Source: an uncultured Altererythrobacter sp. (lineage in GTDB: Bacteria > Pseudomonadota > Alphaproteobacteria > Sphingomonadales > Sphingomonadaceae). From it: a stretch of DNA of 64,000 bases. A model generated the notes under the pieces. That model was given only the letters and a program-made list of their open reading frames with translations. It was not told where the DNA came from and made no database searches. Position 1 is the stretch's first letter. Each line of letters begins with the position of its first letter. A program made the position numbers and the translations under genes. The stretch lies in contig CANLLZ010000002.1 in NCBI GenBank assembly GCA_947492235.1, positions 558,001 through 622,000 of the forward strand. The letters are read 5' to 3'. This document shows, one piece after another, positions 53,142 to 61,727 of this stretch.

Positions 53142-53662
53142 GCAAATTTCCGGGCCTTTCGGACGGGAAAGTGACTTTGCGCGCCTTCACGCAGGCCGAC
53201 ATAGCGCCCGCCTATCTGGGATGGCTGAACGATCCGGAAGTGACACGGTTTTCCAGCCAGCGGTTTCGCCAGCACACGCCCGAAAGCTGCGAGCAGTATC
53301 TCGCCAGTTTTGCAGGCACTCCCAACCTGTTCCTGTCGATCCGCGATGCTGCCGATGACATCCCCATCGGCACAATGACCGCCTATCGCAATCCGCATCA
53401 TGGGCTGGCCGATATCGGCATCATGGTCGGCGAGCGCTCGCGCTGGGGTGGCGGATACGGTCAAGCGGCGTGGGATTTGCTGTCTGACTGGCTACTGGCC
53501 AATGGCACGCGCAAGCTGACCGGAGGAACGCTTGCGGGCAATCGCGGCATGGTGCGAATATTCGAACGCTCCGGCATGCATCTGGAGGCGACGCGCAAGG
53601 ACCACGAGATCGTGGACGGCGCGCCGATGGACATCGTGCTCTATGCCCGCTTCGCCGCCTGA
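53138..53662 (+). CDS. GNAT-family N-acetyltransferase
   Basis: A 174-residue acetyltransferase of the RimJ/RimL-like type: VTLRAFTQADI at the start and the acetyl-CoA loop RSRWGGGYGQAAWD near residue 100. It is translationally coupled to the aminotransferase upstream, so a natural role is N-acetylation of the amino sugar made there. The next gene overlaps its 3' end by 20 bases. Confidence 0.88.
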   Translation: MSKFPGLSDGKVTLRAFTQADIAPAYLGWLNDPEVTRFSSQRFRQHTPESCEQYLASFAGTPNLFLSIRDAADDIPIGTMTAYRNPHHGLADIGIMVGERSRWGGGYGQAAWDLLSDWLLANGTRKLTGGTLAGNRGMVRIFERSGMHLEATRKDHEIVDGAPMDIVLYARFAA

Positions 53663-54521
53663 GGTTTCCCCCATCGACAGCCTTCCCCGCCCATTGGCGG
53701 TTGTGGCCCATGATGCGGGCGCGGCGAACATGATCGCCAGCTGGTGCGCCAGCGCAGGCTCTCCGCCGGACTTTGTGTGCGTGAGTGGCCCGGCAGAAGC
53801 AATCTGGGAAGCGCGGTTCGGCACGACTTCGTCTTGCAGTCTTGAAGAAGCCATCGAGGGCGCGGCCTGCGTGCTCAGCGGCACAGGCTGGGCCAGCGAT
53901 TGGGAGCACCGGGCCCGAATTCTGGCGAGGGGCAACGCCCACAGCGTCGCCGTGGTCGACCATTGGGTGAACTATGCCGCGCGGTTCGAACGGAAGGGCG
54001 AGACGGTATTGCCCGACACGATTGTGGTCGGGGACGCGCTCGCAGAAGATATCGCCCGCGGCACCTTCCCCGATCAAACCATAACGCTGTGGCCCAATAC
54101 CTATCTGGCTGAGCAGGCAGCAGAGGCAGGCCCCACGCCAGAAGAGGGCGACACCCTGTTCGTCTGCGAGCCAGCGCGCAGCGATTGGGGGCGAGGCATA
54201 CCGGGCGAATTTCAGGCGCTCGACTGGTTTACAGAGCATGGCGGACCAGCGGCAGCCAACGTCCGGTTGCGCCCCCACCCGTCCGATCCTGCCGGCAAAT
54301 ATGCCGACTGGCTAGCCGTGCATCCCGGATGGACGCTCGATACGTCCGGCGACATTTCTGCCGCTTTGCAAGGCGCTGCGCAAGTCGCGGGTCTGCACTC
54401 GATGGCCATGGTGATTGCGCTGAAGGCCGGTCGCCAAGCTACCTGCGCCATCCCGCCATGGGGCCCCGATTGCCTGCTGCCGCACCCGGGCATTGCGCGG
54501 TTGAATATTGCAGGCGCGTAA
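53643..54521 (+). CDS. Putative GT-B-type glycosyltransferase with an HP motif
   Basis: A 292-residue soluble protein with no named family that I recognise. It shows AHDAGAANMIASWCA near the N-terminus and, in the C-terminal half, RPHPSD (His212-Pro213) and then GLHSMAMVIAL (Ser253). The HP followed by Ser/Thr pattern is known from bacterial sialyl- and Kdo-type transferases using CMP sugars. Start ATG 53643 overlaps the GNAT gene by 20 bases; that keeps the N-terminal motif intact. Function is a hypothesis. Confidence 0.55.
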   Translation: MPASPPEVSPIDSLPRPLAVVAHDAGAANMIASWCASAGSPPDFVCVSGPAEAIWEARFGTTSSCSLEEAIEGAACVLSGTGWASDWEHRARILARGNAHSVAVVDHWVNYAARFERKGETVLPDTIVVGDALAEDIARGTFPDQTITLWPNTYLAEQAAEAGPTPEEGDTLFVCEPARSDWGRGIPGEFQALDWFTEHGGPAAANVRLRPHPSDPAGKYADWLAVHPGWTLDTSGDISAALQGAAQVAGLHSMAMVIALKAGRQATCAIPPWGPDCLLPHPGIARLNIAGA

Positions 54522-54553
54522 CCCTCGGCCTATCGGCTTGAGCCAGCACCATC

Positions 54554-55927
54554 ATGACCCAGCCTGCCCCCCTCTCCGCTATCGCCTTCTATGCGCGCGA
54601 TTTCCTCGCCGAGGAATTCAGTAGGCTGGGCGCAGCGCTGACCGGCGAGGCAGGCGAGCGGCCCCGTTTCTACATCGTCAGCAAACGGGCCGAAGCCGAG
54701 CAAGTGCAAGCCAACGACCCGGTGGGGCGTGTGTTCGTGCTGGGCGATTATCTTGCCGCTGCCGAGGCGATGGAGCCGGTCCGCGATGAGCGCTTTCACA
54801 CGCTCGCGAAGCTCGTCCGGCGTGATCGCTATGTCGCGCGGATGGACCTGCCTAAGATCGCCAACATCCTGCAGGGCGTCAAACTGCTGGAAGATGCTCT
54901 GGCGCAGGCAGGCCCGATTGGCCTGCTGCTGGACGAGCCGGTGAGCGGGATCGTGAACGATGCGCTGGACCGCTATGTCACGGCGCAAGGTGGCTTGGGC
55001 GCGCATTTCAATGTTGGCTGGGTGCCGGGCCACATCTGGTTCGCGCGCGGGGCCATGCAGGACCGGCCGATCACGCTGGGCCTGCTGGACGACGGGCCCG
55101 CGAAAGTCGCCGCGCATATCGCGCAGCGCAAGCGCGATGCCGGTCTGCCTGCCTATCTGCACAATTATCGCGGTGTACTGCGCCCCCTGAAGGCAGCGGC
55201 GAAATATGGCGCGATGGGCATGCGGCGGCGCTTAGTGACAGCAGAAACCTTCCTCGATGCCGATCCTTGGCCGCATGATTTCATGGCCAGCAGCCTCGCG
55301 GCCTCGATCACAGCGAAATATGACGATCCGAAGGACATCGCGGCGTCGAGTGCGAAATGCGTCATCTATCCGCTGCATTACGAGCCCGAAGCAGTCATCA
55401 GTTACTGGTCGTCCTTCACCAACCAGCTGGCGCTGGCGATGGAGGCGTTCGAGCATCTGCCCGCAGACACCTATCTGCTGCTGAAGGAGCACCCCTCGCA
55501 GCCGGGCGCGCTACAACAGGACAAATGGCAAGATCTGCTCGCCAATGCGCGGGTCAAACGCATTCACGGCACGGTGAAAATGGCCGATCTGCTCGCAGGG
55601 CCCAGCGCACTGGTCAGCATCGGGTCCACCGCAGTGCTGGAAACTGTGATGCATGGCCGCCCAGCATTCGTCGTCGGTCAGCCGCATTTTCGGGGCATGC
55701 CGGGCGTCACTCCGGTCGATGACTGGAACAATTTTGCTGTCGATTGGGATGCGCAGGCGCCAGGTCCAAGGTCAGGTGAAGAGGCGCTGCAAAGCTGGTA
55801 TGGCGACTTTCTCAACCGCCATTGTGTAGAGGGACAATTCATGCGCGGGCGGACGGACATTCCCCGCGCCAGCGAAATGATCGACCGCTTGCTGCAAGTG
55901 GCCGCAGAGGAGGGGGCAGCAGCATGA
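54554..55927 (+). CDS. Capsule-synthesis (KpsS-like) glycosyltransferase candidate
   Basis: A 457-residue cytoplasmic protein of the Capsule_synth/KpsS type. The C-terminal half has IYPLHYEPEA, KEHPSQPG (His313-Pro314) and GSTAVLETVMHGRP (Ser358, Glu363), matching the HP and S/T boxes of Kdo and sialic-acid-type transferases. Pseudaminyl transfer by a KpsS-like protein has, from memory, been reported for Acinetobacter capsules, so this is my best candidate for the CMP-pseudaminate transferase. The next gene overlaps its stop by 4 bases (ATGA). Confidence 0.78.
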   Translation: MTQPAPLSAIAFYARDFLAEEFSRLGAALTGEAGERPRFYIVSKRAEAEQVQANDPVGRVFVLGDYLAAAEAMEPVRDERFHTLAKLVRRDRYVARMDLPKIANILQGVKLLEDALAQAGPIGLLLDEPVSGIVNDALDRYVTAQGGLGAHFNVGWVPGHIWFARGAMQDRPITLGLLDDGPAKVAAHIAQRKRDAGLPAYLHNYRGVLRPLKAAAKYGAMGMRRRLVTAETFLDADPWPHDFMASSLAASITAKYDDPKDIAASSAKCVIYPLHYEPEAVISYWSSFTNQLALAMEAFEHLPADTYLLLKEHPSQPGALQQDKWQDLLANARVKRIHGTVKMADLLAGPSALVSIGSTAVLETVMHGRPAFVVGQPHFRGMPGVTPVDDWNNFAVDWDAQAPGPRSGEEALQSWYGDFLNRHCVEGQFMRGRTDIPRASEMIDRLLQVAAEEGAAA

Positions 55928-56487
55928 AACGCGCATTGCTGGCCCTGTGGTCGCTCCCCACGCATATCCGGTTCTGGATCGGGCTGGGGCACTGGCTGGG
56001 CAACCGCCTGCCGTTGCTGGGCCTGCCTCTGTCGATGATCGTCGACCGGCTGGTGCTGGTATTTTACAGTCTGGATGTCGCGAGCCGTAACGTGTTCGTG
56101 CCCGATCTGCGCATCGGCCACCCGGTCGGCGTGTTGCTGGGGGGAAACGGCCTGCGCTCGCGCGGGACACTGGTGGTGAATGCCGGAGTGAAATTCGTCG
56201 GCCGCGCCCCGGATGACCCGGACTATCTCGCCCGCCATGCCGAGAAGCGGGTGTTTGATCTGGGTGACAATGTGGTGGTCGGCAGCAACAGCGTGGTGAT
56301 CGGCCCGGTCACGATTTGCGACAATGTCGTGATCGGCGCGATGTCGTTGGTGAACCGCGATATTACCGAGCCCGGAACCTATGCTGGCTGCCCGGCGCGC
56401 AAGATTTCCGATGCGGTCTCGCAGGCCTGGTCAGGGCCCGGTGTCGCTTTGCCGCAAGGCCGGGACGCGAAGGAGGCCAACCCATGA
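55924..56487 (+). CDS. Hexapeptide-repeat (left-handed beta-helix) acyltransferase
   Basis: A 187-residue acyltransferase of the serine-acetyltransferase-like group: hydrophobic N-terminal part, then hexapeptide repeats from about residue 115 (VVVGSNSVVIGPVTI, DNVVIGAMSLV) and the typical GCPARKI end. It likely adds an acyl group to a sugar or lipid intermediate. Coupled to the capsule gene upstream; the next gene begins on its stop (ATGATG). Confidence 0.9.
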   Translation: MKRALLALWSLPTHIRFWIGLGHWLGNRLPLLGLPLSMIVDRLVLVFYSLDVASRNVFVPDLRIGHPVGVLLGGNGLRSRGTLVVNAGVKFVGRAPDDPDYLARHAEKRVFDLGDNVVVGSNSVVIGPVTICDNVVIGAMSLVNRDITEPGTYAGCPARKISDAVSQAWSGPGVALPQGRDAKEANP

Positions 56488-57374
56488 TGGCGACCACGCA
56501 GTCCGGCAGCCAGCGGAGCATGTTCCGCCGCATGGCGAGCTTCCTGCGCTGGCGGCTGGTGCCCGTGCGCAAGGCGGGCCGTCTGCGATTTATCGGGCCG
56601 GACCGGCTCCGCTCCCCCGTGGCGGGAGGGAAGACCGCGGCCAGCACGCAAGTGGAGCGCACGGGACACGCTGAAGGGCCGCTCATGCCCGCCGAGCTGA
56701 TCGCAGCAACCAGAGCCTATTACGAGCCGCGCATTCCTGCTCCAGAGAAGATTCCGCCGGGCCGTCCGCATGTCAATCTCGCACGGGCCGAGGATTACAA
56801 TGCGGGCAATCCGCTGCTCCAATGGGTGTTCCGCGCGGACGTAATCGACGTCGCCATCGACTATTTCAGCGGGCGCTGCCGGCTCGACGGGATCAACCTG
56901 CTCTATTCCCCCGCCAGACCGGGCGGCGCGTTGTCGGAAAGCCAGTTCTGGCACCGCGATTACGACGATTCGCGCAGTTTTCACGCGATCACTTACTTGA
57001 ACGATGTGCTGGACGAGGACGCCGGACCGTTTGTGTTCGTGGACAAGGCGGATACGCGCCGGATTTCGGGTTCACCGATTATTCGCCGGATCGACGACCC
57101 GACCTTCGAAGCGGAACTGGGCGATGGCCAGATCCACCGGTTTTACGGCGAAGCGGGCTCCACCGTCTTTGTCGACCCCGCAGCGTGCTATCACTATGGC
57201 AGCCGCTGCCAGCGTGAGCGGATGGCGGTGTTCCTCACCTTCAATTCCGACATGCCCTATACGAAGCCGGACCGCGCCGTGACCGACAACGCGCAGGCCA
57301 TTCTGGAAGGGGCCGTGGCGCTGCGCCCAAATCTCGACGAAAAAGTGCTCGCCCGCCTCGTCGGGCTGGGCTGA
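56484..57374 (+). CDS. Phytanoyl-CoA dioxygenase-like protein
   Basis: A 296-residue protein with a basic N-terminus and a C-terminal Fe(II)/2-oxoglutarate dioxygenase core: FWHRDYDD holds His157 and Asp159, YHYGSR holds distal His237 and Arg241, which would bind 2-oxoglutarate. Phytanoyl-CoA dioxygenase-family enzymes hydroxylate diverse small molecules, so a sugar or lipid in the polymer may be the substrate; this is unusual in a capsule cluster. Start ATG 56484 overlaps the acyltransferase by 4 bases. Confidence 0.78.
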   Translation: MMATTQSGSQRSMFRRMASFLRWRLVPVRKAGRLRFIGPDRLRSPVAGGKTAASTQVERTGHAEGPLMPAELIAATRAYYEPRIPAPEKIPPGRPHVNLARAEDYNAGNPLLQWVFRADVIDVAIDYFSGRCRLDGINLLYSPARPGGALSESQFWHRDYDDSRSFHAITYLNDVLDEDAGPFVFVDKADTRRISGSPIIRRIDDPTFEAELGDGQIHRFYGEAGSTVFVDPAACYHYGSRCQRERMAVFLTFNSDMPYTKPDRAVTDNAQAILEGAVALRPNLDEKVLARLVGLG

Positions 57375-57397
57375 GCGGCACGGGGGCCAAGACCACT

Positions 57398-58675
57398 TTG
57401 CCGCGCCTCTCCCCCGCCCTGCTGTTCCCCGTCGCTATCTCGGCTGCGGCGGCCATCGGTCTGGTGAAGACCCTGCTGCTGGCAGCGCTGCTCGAGCCGG
57501 CCTCGTTTGGCCGATATGCCGTCTTCATGGGCGTGGCCGTCGTCGCGACGATCCTGATCAGTCTCGGCAGAATAGAACGCACGACAAAGGCATGGCCCCG
57601 GGCGTGGGAGGAGGGGGATTTCGCTTTTCTGGCACGCGATCAGGCCTCGGCCAGCCGCCTGCTGGCCTTGCGCGGGGGCATTGTTGCCATAGTCATGCTG
57701 GGGCTGGCGGGCTTAGGGACTGTCGCGGGCTGGTTGCCGCAAACGACTGCTACCGGGCTTGCGCTGGCCGCCCTGTTGGTTATGCCCGGAGTGATTTTGC
57801 TCCTCACCGCGTCAGGCATGCGCGCGATCGGCTCCATGCGGTTGCTGCTCGCGTTTACGGCGGCGCGTTCCGGCCTTGCCTTGCTGATCGCCGCGCCTTT
57901 GGCGATGCTTGCGGGGTGGGAATGGGCGCTGGCCGGTGAAGCGATTGCGCAGGCGCTGGTCGCGCTCTGGTCCTGGCTGAGGGTACGGCGCCGGTTTGCT
58001 GCTCCTTCACATGACGCGGCCAATGCGTTCGAGGAAACAGCGGGAGCAGTGCGTGAGGGCCAACAGCTTTATTCCTCCAACCTGATCGGCAGCCTCGTGC
58101 CCTTTGGCGGGCGCGGGTTCATTGCGCTCATCGCCGATGCTGCCACGGCGGGGGCCTATGCGGTGGCGATGGTCTTCGTGCAGATCGCCCAGATGTTTGC
58201 CGGATCGGTCGCCCAGCGCGAGGGGCCGCTGGTCATCAAGCTGGCCCGGCGCGGCGAGACCGGGCTGCTGCGGCAATTGAAGCTGCCCGCCTTTCTCCTC
58301 ACTGTGCTGGCGGCGGGGTCCTTCGCGGCGTTCCTGATCAGCCTGCAGATCCCGCAAGCCGCGCAATTCTGGGCGACTTACAATCTGGGCGTGCTGGCCA
58401 TCGGACTGACCACCATCGCCATGCTGGCCGCGTTCCACATGCAATTGTCCTTCGTGCTGCTCGCCTTCGATGCTGAGCGGCACGTGCTGCGTGCGGCAAT
58501 CGTGTCGACTGCCGTAACCTATGGCGGGTTTCTGGTGGCATCGGCCATGGCGCTGGGTGTGCCCGGCTTTGTCGCGAGCGTGGCAGCTGGAGAGGGTCTG
58601 CGCGCATTGTATATGCTGGGCGCATATCTGGGGCTGCGCCGTGCGCGTGACCGGGGGCCTTCGCAGAGCCATTAG
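57398..58675 (+). CDS. wzx: Polysaccharide flippase (Wzx/MATE-like)
   Basis: A 425-residue membrane protein with about twelve hydrophobic segments in the order of the polysaccharide transport (RfbX/MOP) superfamily, e.g. PVAISAAAAIGLVKTLLLAA at the start. It would flip lipid-linked repeat units. It starts at TTG 57398, with GGGGG upstream at less than ideal spacing, so the exact start is uncertain. The only flippase-like gene in the block. Confidence 0.83.
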   Translation: MPRLSPALLFPVAISAAAAIGLVKTLLLAALLEPASFGRYAVFMGVAVVATILISLGRIERTTKAWPRAWEEGDFAFLARDQASASRLLALRGGIVAIVMLGLAGLGTVAGWLPQTTATGLALAALLVMPGVILLLTASGMRAIGSMRLLLAFTAARSGLALLIAAPLAMLAGWEWALAGEAIAQALVALWSWLRVRRRFAAPSHDAANAFEETAGAVREGQQLYSSNLIGSLVPFGGRGFIALIADAATAGAYAVAMVFVQIAQMFAGSVAQREGPLVIKLARRGETGLLRQLKLPAFLLTVLAAGSFAAFLISLQIPQAAQFWATYNLGVLAIGLTTIAMLAAFHMQLSFVLLAFDAERHVLRAAIVSTAVTYGGFLVASAMALGVPGFVASVAAGEGLRALYMLGAYLGLRRARDRGPSQSH

Positions 58676-58803
58676 CGCAGGAGCCATTCGGGCATGGCTC
58701 TGCAGCGCGCGGGGTGGCGCGCAGGGAGTGGCTGGCCTATAGAGCACGCCTTCGTTCCAATCTGCCCCAACCTGCAAAGCGAACCAGCGAACCGTCCCGA
58801 CAC

Positions 58804-60090
58804 ATGGCCTATTTCATCGCCCTTGCTGTCTTCGTGTTTGCGATGTTTCCGTTCACCCAGCTCTACCCGCTGGAAACGTACAATCAGCCGTATGCGATTA
58901 TCTTCAGCGCGCTGTTTCTCGCTCTTGTGCCGCTTTCGCTGCTGCAGATTCCGCGGAATGACCGGCTCGCGCTGATTTATCTGGCGGTGCTCGGACTGGT
59001 GATATTTTTCGTCGAGGTTCCCCAGGGACTGGACCCGCGCGAACTGCTCTATCTCGTCAGTTACCTGACGCCTCTGCTGGTTGTCCCGCCACTTTATTAT
59101 GTGATGCGCAATAGGCCAGCCACCGCCCGGCGGCTGCTGACATGGGCGATTATTGCGTGGGTCATTGTCGGTGCGATTCAGCGCTTTATCAGCCTGACAT
59201 TCCTCAATTTTCTGGTTACGCAGAGCGAGGATTTGAGCGTCAATATCGCCGCATCGGGGCGCGGGGTTCTGGGTTTCGCACCGGAGCCGACCCACCACGC
59301 CCTACACCTGATCAGTATGGCCGCCGCGCTGATGCTGTTGCGGGGAAACCGGGTGGTTGTCGGACTGGCGCTGGGCGGGGCCGTCCTGCTTGCCGGATCG
59401 TCATTTGCGGTGATGGCGCTTGCAGTGGGAACGATAATCTGGGCAGCGAGCGCTCCGCTCAAGCGCAGCTGGTTCTTCGTGCTCGCCATAGTCGGCATGC
59501 TGCTGAGCACGTTTTTGCCGGCACTGCTTTCGGGCGATTCGCGGCTGGTGCAGCTGGTCGACCGCTTCCTCTATAGCGGTTTCGATGTGCTGGTGGCCGA
59601 TGCCAGTGCGAATGCCCGGCTGAGCGGGATCTTCTTGCCCATTTGGGAAACAATGCGCGCGGGCCTCCTGCCTTCGGGCATTTCGTGGCAGGCATGGCTG
59701 GAGATGCGTGCGCGCATTCTGGTCGAGAATGGCTGGGTGTATAATCTGTCGGAAGGCGGCGCGGCTTCGGGCTTCGGGCTTATTTTCGTGCAGGCAGGAT
59801 TCTTCTCGCTCCCGATCCTGTTCCTGTTCATCAAACGGTTTCTGGTCGATTTCTCGGGCCATCAGGCGGGCCTTCTGACGGCGGCGGCGTTTTTCTGCTT
59901 CCTCGGGCAGCTCTATCTGGCGACGCCGTCCTTCTCGATTGTCTATGCCGCGCTGATTTACGGTATCGCCCAGCAGCGCGCCGCCCGCTTGCCCCGGCCA
60001 GGGCCGCGCCCGACTTACGTTCCGCCAGCGCACGGCCCGCAGTCACATCCCCGGCCGCATTCGCTGCCGCCTGCCGCGCCCGCCGGCTAA
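58804..60090 (+). CDS. Membrane polymerase candidate (Wzy candidate 2)
   Basis: A 428-residue membrane protein with ten or more hydrophobic segments and a periplasmic loop carrying VLGFAPEPTHHALHLI, a pattern like that of Wzy polymerases with an EPS/EPT motif. The tail after residue 395 is Pro/His/Arg-rich. ATG 58804 is the first start consistent with a membrane N-terminus. It lies directly after the flippase, the usual place for Wzy. It could be the repeat-unit polymerase, with the gene at 43833 acting as ligase or in another step. Confidence 0.72.
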   Translation: MAYFIALAVFVFAMFPFTQLYPLETYNQPYAIIFSALFLALVPLSLLQIPRNDRLALIYLAVLGLVIFFVEVPQGLDPRELLYLVSYLTPLLVVPPLYYVMRNRPATARRLLTWAIIAWVIVGAIQRFISLTFLNFLVTQSEDLSVNIAASGRGVLGFAPEPTHHALHLISMAAALMLLRGNRVVVGLALGGAVLLAGSSFAVMALAVGTIIWAASAPLKRSWFFVLAIVGMLLSTFLPALLSGDSRLVQLVDRFLYSGFDVLVADASANARLSGIFLPIWETMRAGLLPSGISWQAWLEMRARILVENGWVYNLSEGGAASGFGLIFVQAGFFSLPILFLFIKRFLVDFSGHQAGLLTAAAFFCFLGQLYLATPSFSIVYAALIYGIAQQRAARLPRPGPRPTYVPPAHGPQSHPRPHSLPPAAPAG

Positions 60091-60115
60091 TCAAGACTCA
60101 GGACCTTCATCTTTC

Positions 60116-60679
60116 ATGCAAGTCGAACAAACCGCCCTCCCCGGTTGCCTTATCCTCACCCCGCGCCGCTTCGCCGATGACCGCGGGTGGTTCAGCGAGG
60201 TGTATTCCAAACGCGCGCTGGCCGAGGCCGGGATCGCCTGCGATTTCGTGCAGGACAACCACTCGCTCAGCCGCGAGGCGGGGACGGTGCGCGGCCTGCA
60301 TTACCAGTCACCGCCCCATGCACAGGCGAAACTGGTCCGGGTCGCCGCAGGAGCGGTGCGCGATGTCGCGGTTGATTTCCGCAAGGGCTCGCCCACGTTT
60401 GGCCAGCATGTCGTGGTCGAATTGTCGGCGGACAACGGCCGTCAGCTCTTCATCCCGGCGGGCTTCCTTCATGGCTTTGTGGCGCTGGAGGCGGATACGC
60501 AGCTGCTTTACAAATGCTCCGATTTCTACGCGCCCGAATGCGATGGCACGATCCGCTTCGACGATCCCGATCTAGCCATCGACTGGGGTATCGCCCGCGA
60601 AGCCGCCGTGCTGTCGGCCAAGGACGCCGCTGCGCCCTCGCTCGCCGAAACGGGCACGCCCTTCACCTATGAGAACTGA
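60116..60679 (+). CDS. rfbC: dTDP-4-dehydrorhamnose 3,5-epimerase
   Basis: Second-last step of dTDP-L-rhamnose synthesis. The 187-residue cupin shows the RmlC landmarks DDRGWFSEVYS, the active-site His in VRGLHYQSPPHAQAKLVRV and PAGFLHGF. AGGA precedes ATG 60116. rmlB follows after 3 bases. Confidence 0.96.
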   Translation: MQVEQTALPGCLILTPRRFADDRGWFSEVYSKRALAEAGIACDFVQDNHSLSREAGTVRGLHYQSPPHAQAKLVRVAAGAVRDVAVDFRKGSPTFGQHVVVELSADNGRQLFIPAGFLHGFVALEADTQLLYKCSDFYAPECDGTIRFDDPDLAIDWGIAREAAVLSAKDAAAPSLAETGTPFTYEN

Positions 60680-60682
60680 CCC

Positions 60683-61723
60683 ATGAGAATGCTCGTCACC
60701 GGCGCTGCCGGATTTATCGGATCGGCCGTAACCCGGCAGGCCATTGCTGCGGGGCATGACGTCTGCGCGCTGGATTCGCTGACCTATGCCGCCTGTCTCG
60801 AAAATCTCGCGAGCGTAGCGGAGAACGAGCGCTACAGCTTCGCGCAGGTCGATATTCGCGACCGGGACTCGCTTGACCGGGTGATCGGCGGGTTTCAGCC
60901 CGATGCGATCATGCATCTGGCGGCCGAAAGCCATGTCGACCGTTCGATCGACGGACCCGGCACCTTTATCGACACCAATGTGATGGGCACGTTCCATTTG
61001 CTGGAGGCGGCGCGCGCCTACTGGACGCAGGTAGGCAAGCCGGAAGCCTTTCGCTTCCACCATGTCTCGACCGACGAAGTGTATGGCTCGCTGGGCGCAA
61101 CGGGCATGTTCACCGAAGACACGCCCTACAACCCGCGCAGCCCCTACAGCGCCAGCAAAGCTGCCAGCGACCATCTGGCACGGGCATGGGGCGAAACCTA
61201 CGGCCTGCCGGTGATCGTCACCAATTGCAGCAACAATTACGGCCCCTACCAATTCCCCGAAAAGCTGATCCCGGTCGTTATCCTTCGCGCCCTCGCGGGT
61301 GAGGAAATCCCCGTTTACGGTGCGGGCGAGAATGTCCGCGACTGGCTGTATGTGGAAGATCATGCCGATGCGCTGCTGACCGTGCTGGGCAGGGGCGTCG
61401 TCGGAAGAACCTACAATATCGGCGGCGAGAACGAGGCGAAGAATATCGACATTGTGCGCACGATCTGCCGGTTGCTGGATGAAAAGCGCCCCGGCAATGG
61501 GCCGCGCGAGGAGCAGATCGCCTTCGTTACCGATCGGCCCGGCCACGATATGCGCTATGCCATCGACCCGGAGCGCATCCGCACCGAACTGGGTTGGCGG
61601 CCGAGCGTGACACTGGAGGAAGGGCTGTCGGCCACAGTCGATTGGTATCTGGAAAACGAAGACTGGTGGCGCGCCTTGCAGGAGCGCAGCGGTGTGGGTG
61701 AGCGGCTGGGCACGAAGGGTTGA
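60683..61723 (+). CDS. rfbB: dTDP-glucose 4,6-dehydratase
   Basis: Converts dTDP-glucose to the 4-keto-6-deoxy intermediate. Extended SDR of 346 residues: [20 protein letters not shown] and the catalytic Tyr-x-x-x-Lys in [12 protein letters not shown]. The retaining counterpart of PseB in this block. Only 4 bases separate it from rfbD. Confidence 0.96.
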   Translation: MRMLVTGAAGFIGSAVTRQAIAAGHDVCALDSLTYAACLENLASVAENERYSFAQVDIRDRDSLDRVIGGFQPDAIMHLAAESHVDRSIDGPGTFIDTNVMGTFHLLEAARAYWTQVGKPEAFRFHHVSTDEVYGSLGATGMFTEDTPYNPRSPYSASKAASDHLARAWGETYGLPVIVTNCSNNYGPYQFPEKLIPVVILRALAGEEIPVYGAGENVRDWLYVEDHADALLTVLGRGVVGRTYNIGGENEAKNIDIVRTICRLLDEKRPGNGPREEQIAFVTDRPGHDMRYAIDPERIRTELGWRPSVTLEEGLSATVDWYLENEDWWRALQERSGVGERLGTKG

Positions 61724-61727
61724 TCGG

